Source: Sthenelais limicola
Taxonomy: Eukaryota > Annelida > Polychaeta > Phyllodocida > Sigalionidae
DNA: 64,000 bases
NCBI GenBank assembly: GCA_942159475.1
Contig: OW804097.1
Location: 59,292,986-59,356,985 of the forward strand
Direction: 5' to 3'
Under the pieces are notes generated by a model. The model had not been told where the DNA came from, made no database searches, and saw nothing but the letters and a program-made list of their open reading frames with translations. The position numbers and the translations under genes are program-made. Shown here piece by piece: positions 62,043-64,000 of this stretch (position 1 is its first letter; each line of letters starts with the position of its first letter).

Positions 62043-62271
62043 GATCAGAACGTCAGAAAATGTACTAATGGAAGCTCTACAAATTTATTTAATTCGGCTA
62101 AATTGGGCTCACAAAAATCATAAATACTATTATATCTAAATATATTTAGTATTATATTGATCCAGTCAATCTGTTTGTTAAACTGTATTTTAAACATAGT
62201 TTCTGTCTTAAATTTGGGTCATTTGAGATGATCGGTAAAGGCGAATTGTACATTTTCTGGCAACATCGCCC
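62043..62271. repeat. family A MITE, complete copy
   Basis: GATCAGAACGTCAGAAAATG at the left, GCGAATTGTACATTTTCTGG CAACATCGCCCA at the right. Confidence 0.8.
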
Positions 62272-63043
62272 ACAGAACACAGAACTAGGACTGGAGGGGC
62301 TATTCAGAAAATGTTCATGACAGACATTATTTAGAATTAAATTATTTTTTGTGTTATTTCGAATTTTTATACAACCAATCTTTCGTAAAATTACAGTTGA
62401 ATCATAGACAGGCATGCACAGTGTACAAAGAATGTTACAATCAATGGATGTCATTTACATATCAAGATAATGGGCTCATGGGCAACAATTCAATACAGAA
62501 TAACCATGGTCTTCCACCCACTGCTATGTCTGGCTACACTAGGCTCTATGTATCAAAATATATCAAAAATCAAAAGCAAAGACAAAAATACAAAAATAAG
62601 AACAAACAAAAAATCAAAATCAAAATCAAAATCCACAGAGGTACACTAGGCTCTATATATCAAAAACTAGTCAGAAGCAAAGATAAAATCCATACAGTTG
62701 ACCAACTGTGTAGACATTTGAATTGTATGGTTTGGTTTTGGTAGCGCGAAGATACTGCATACCATAAAAAGCAGACATTCGTATGTGTATGGACCTATAT
62801 ATAATACCCTCTGCAATCAATGAACTATGGCACCACCTATTATAGCATAGGAATCGGATGCTATAACATCTCAGAACTCATTTCTTTTTCTGCAAAAAGA
62901 TAAGCACAGTGGGCCCTTTGATTATAAGGGATGCCTATTCATCAATGTCGAGCGGGGAGTTCTCGAATTATTTAGTTATTTATTTCTCACAATACGCTGT
63001 TCCAGTACAAAATATTCGGCTCTGCACTTACAGTAGTAGGGAA
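62272..63043. other. no gene; A-rich simple sequence
   Basis: 62550-62640 is A-rich with (AAAATC)n. GTACACTAGGCTCTATATAT and GCTACACTAGGCTCTATGTA form a direct repeat flanking it (62530 and 62640). Otherwise nothing. Confidence 0.4.
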
Positions 63044-63420
63044 TAGGGGATTTGCATAGCCGCCATTTTGAATCTTGATTTGCATGGAATTATAGGACTA
63101 AAGCTGTGATTCCACTGGATTGCTTGTATCTGCGCTCATGGCTCGCTCGTCTAATAGCGCAGTGAGAGCAGACCAACAAATTTGCACTTGATTTCATAGG
63201 AAAGCAAGCGGACCAGTAGAATCGCCCTGCGCTTCTGTTGTGCTAAATATAAAAGCGGGTGAAGAGCGAACGAAATGAACACTATAAATAAGCGAAGCAA
63301 GAGTGAGTCATGAGCGCAGATATACACGCAATCCAGTGGAATCACACCTTAATGGTATAGTGTAAAATCTATAGAAAAACTGTCTAGTTTCGCATGGGAC
63401 ATTTATCTGCACTTTAATGT
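63044..63420. repeat. family C MITE containing family E
   Basis: Left part AATAGGGGATTTGCATAGCC and GCCATTTTGAATCT up to 63098. The C sequence resumes at 63353 (GGTATAGTGTAAAATCTATA) and fades by 63420. Confidence 0.75.
63102..63349. repeat. family E MITE, 248 bp, TAA target duplication
   Basis: Inverted ends AGCTGTGATTCCACTGGATT and AATCCAGTGGAATCACACCT extend imperfectly for about 42 bp. TAA lies on both sides (63099-63101, 63350-63352). A 3-bp TWA duplication with such ends suits a PIF/Harbinger-type MITE. It sits inside family C, so it arrived later. Confidence 0.82.
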
Positions 63421-64000
63421 CAATATCCTTGTTTCACAAAGCTCTAATTATGCTAATAAGATGCTAATGCAAACAAAGAACACTAGATTACGTCAGTTAA
63501 CAACAGTAGATTACGCAACACTACTGTCCAGTCACAGCTTGTCATCAAGCTGACGCCTCACACAATGACAAATGTAGCGTCATTAAGCGTCAATAAACCA
63601 GATCACACTTAATATTCATCTCAGATGGTCTCATATTCATTTATTCCCAATAGCTGTAGATCCCAATTCCAATATCAGTAATTAACACTTGCCTTTGGAA
63701 GTAGCTAGGCCTATTACAGGCTGCTAGAAACCATTACCTACAAAGCTTGTCAAGCTATGAGCTACTCCTTATGTTATACTATCCTCAGCTCAAAAAGTCT
63801 CATAACTAATAACCTGATTAAATATGTAGCCTCCAACCTTCAATTCGTCATCCTATCTCACCAACTGTTATCAAAATTTGGTGCGGTTATATAAATTATC
63901 ATTTAATTAGAGACTAGATATATTTAACTCTGAACACCTGAAAAGAGGAAATCACTTCCTAGAGTCACTAGAAAATCCTAAGGAATAAATAAATAAGATA
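63421..64000. other. no feature recognised
   Basis: AT-rich up to the window end. A short repeated AGCGTCATTAAGCGTCAATA near 63573 is all that stands out. Confidence 0.4.

Overview
The window looks like gene-poor, AT-rich nuclear DNA of a multicellular animal, probably a marine invertebrate. I cannot name the species. The reasons are short-period satellites of the ACATGTAT type, dense families of short inverted-repeat transposons (MITEs), two classes of tyrosine-recombinase (YR) retrotransposon, and no operon-like gene arrangement, ribosomal RNA or dense coding. No complete host gene could be recognised. A handful of exon-like segments with plausible splice signals are listed at low confidence.

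The two strong coding loci are retrotransposons. At 17941-22512 (minus strand) lies an apparently complete Ngaro/PAT-type element: gag-like ORF, reverse transcriptase-RNase H ORF with the YLDD active site, and an overlapping tyrosine recombinase. It has the split direct repeats expected for this group, in sense order A1, ORFs, B1, A2, B2. At 29542-32329 (plus strand) lies a DIRS-type element bounded by two 450-bp inverted repeats that I read as identical. It keeps RNase H, a methyltransferase-like domain and an intact recombinase, but has no reverse transcriptase and no recognisable gag.

Most of the rest is a mosaic of small repeats, named here by letter. A: about 235 bp, ends TGGGTCARGTCGTCAGAAAA, plus a longer form with a different interior. 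B: about 350 bp, ends TTAAAGCTGCAYTCTCAG. C: about 350 bp, ends ATAGGGGATTTGCATGTC. D: about 380 bp, ends TGTGATGTGTYACAG, flanked by TA. E: 248 bp, flanked by TAA. F, G, H, I and J are dispersed repeats without clear ends, each seen two or three times here. Several are nested: D in A, E in C, C in A, and a C-B-A composite.

Region by region. 0-2.7 kb: minisatellites, including a palindromic 30-bp unit. 2.7-17 kb: MITEs, an LTR-like fragment and a few exon-like reading frames. 17-22.5 kb: the Ngaro element. 22.7-23.5 kb: a duplicated polypurine repeat. 25.5 kb: two tandem tRNA-headed SINE-like units. 29.5-32.3 kb: the DIRS element. 39.2-41 kb: a 22-bp tandem repeat, promoter-like repeated modules and a 121-bp hairpin. 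41-54 kb: MITEs and dispersed repeats. 54.5-60.5 kb: the best host-exon candidates, namely a GC-rich minus-strand first-exon candidate at 54.6 kb and plus-strand candidates at 58.7, 59.3 and 60.4 kb. 61-64 kb: more MITEs.
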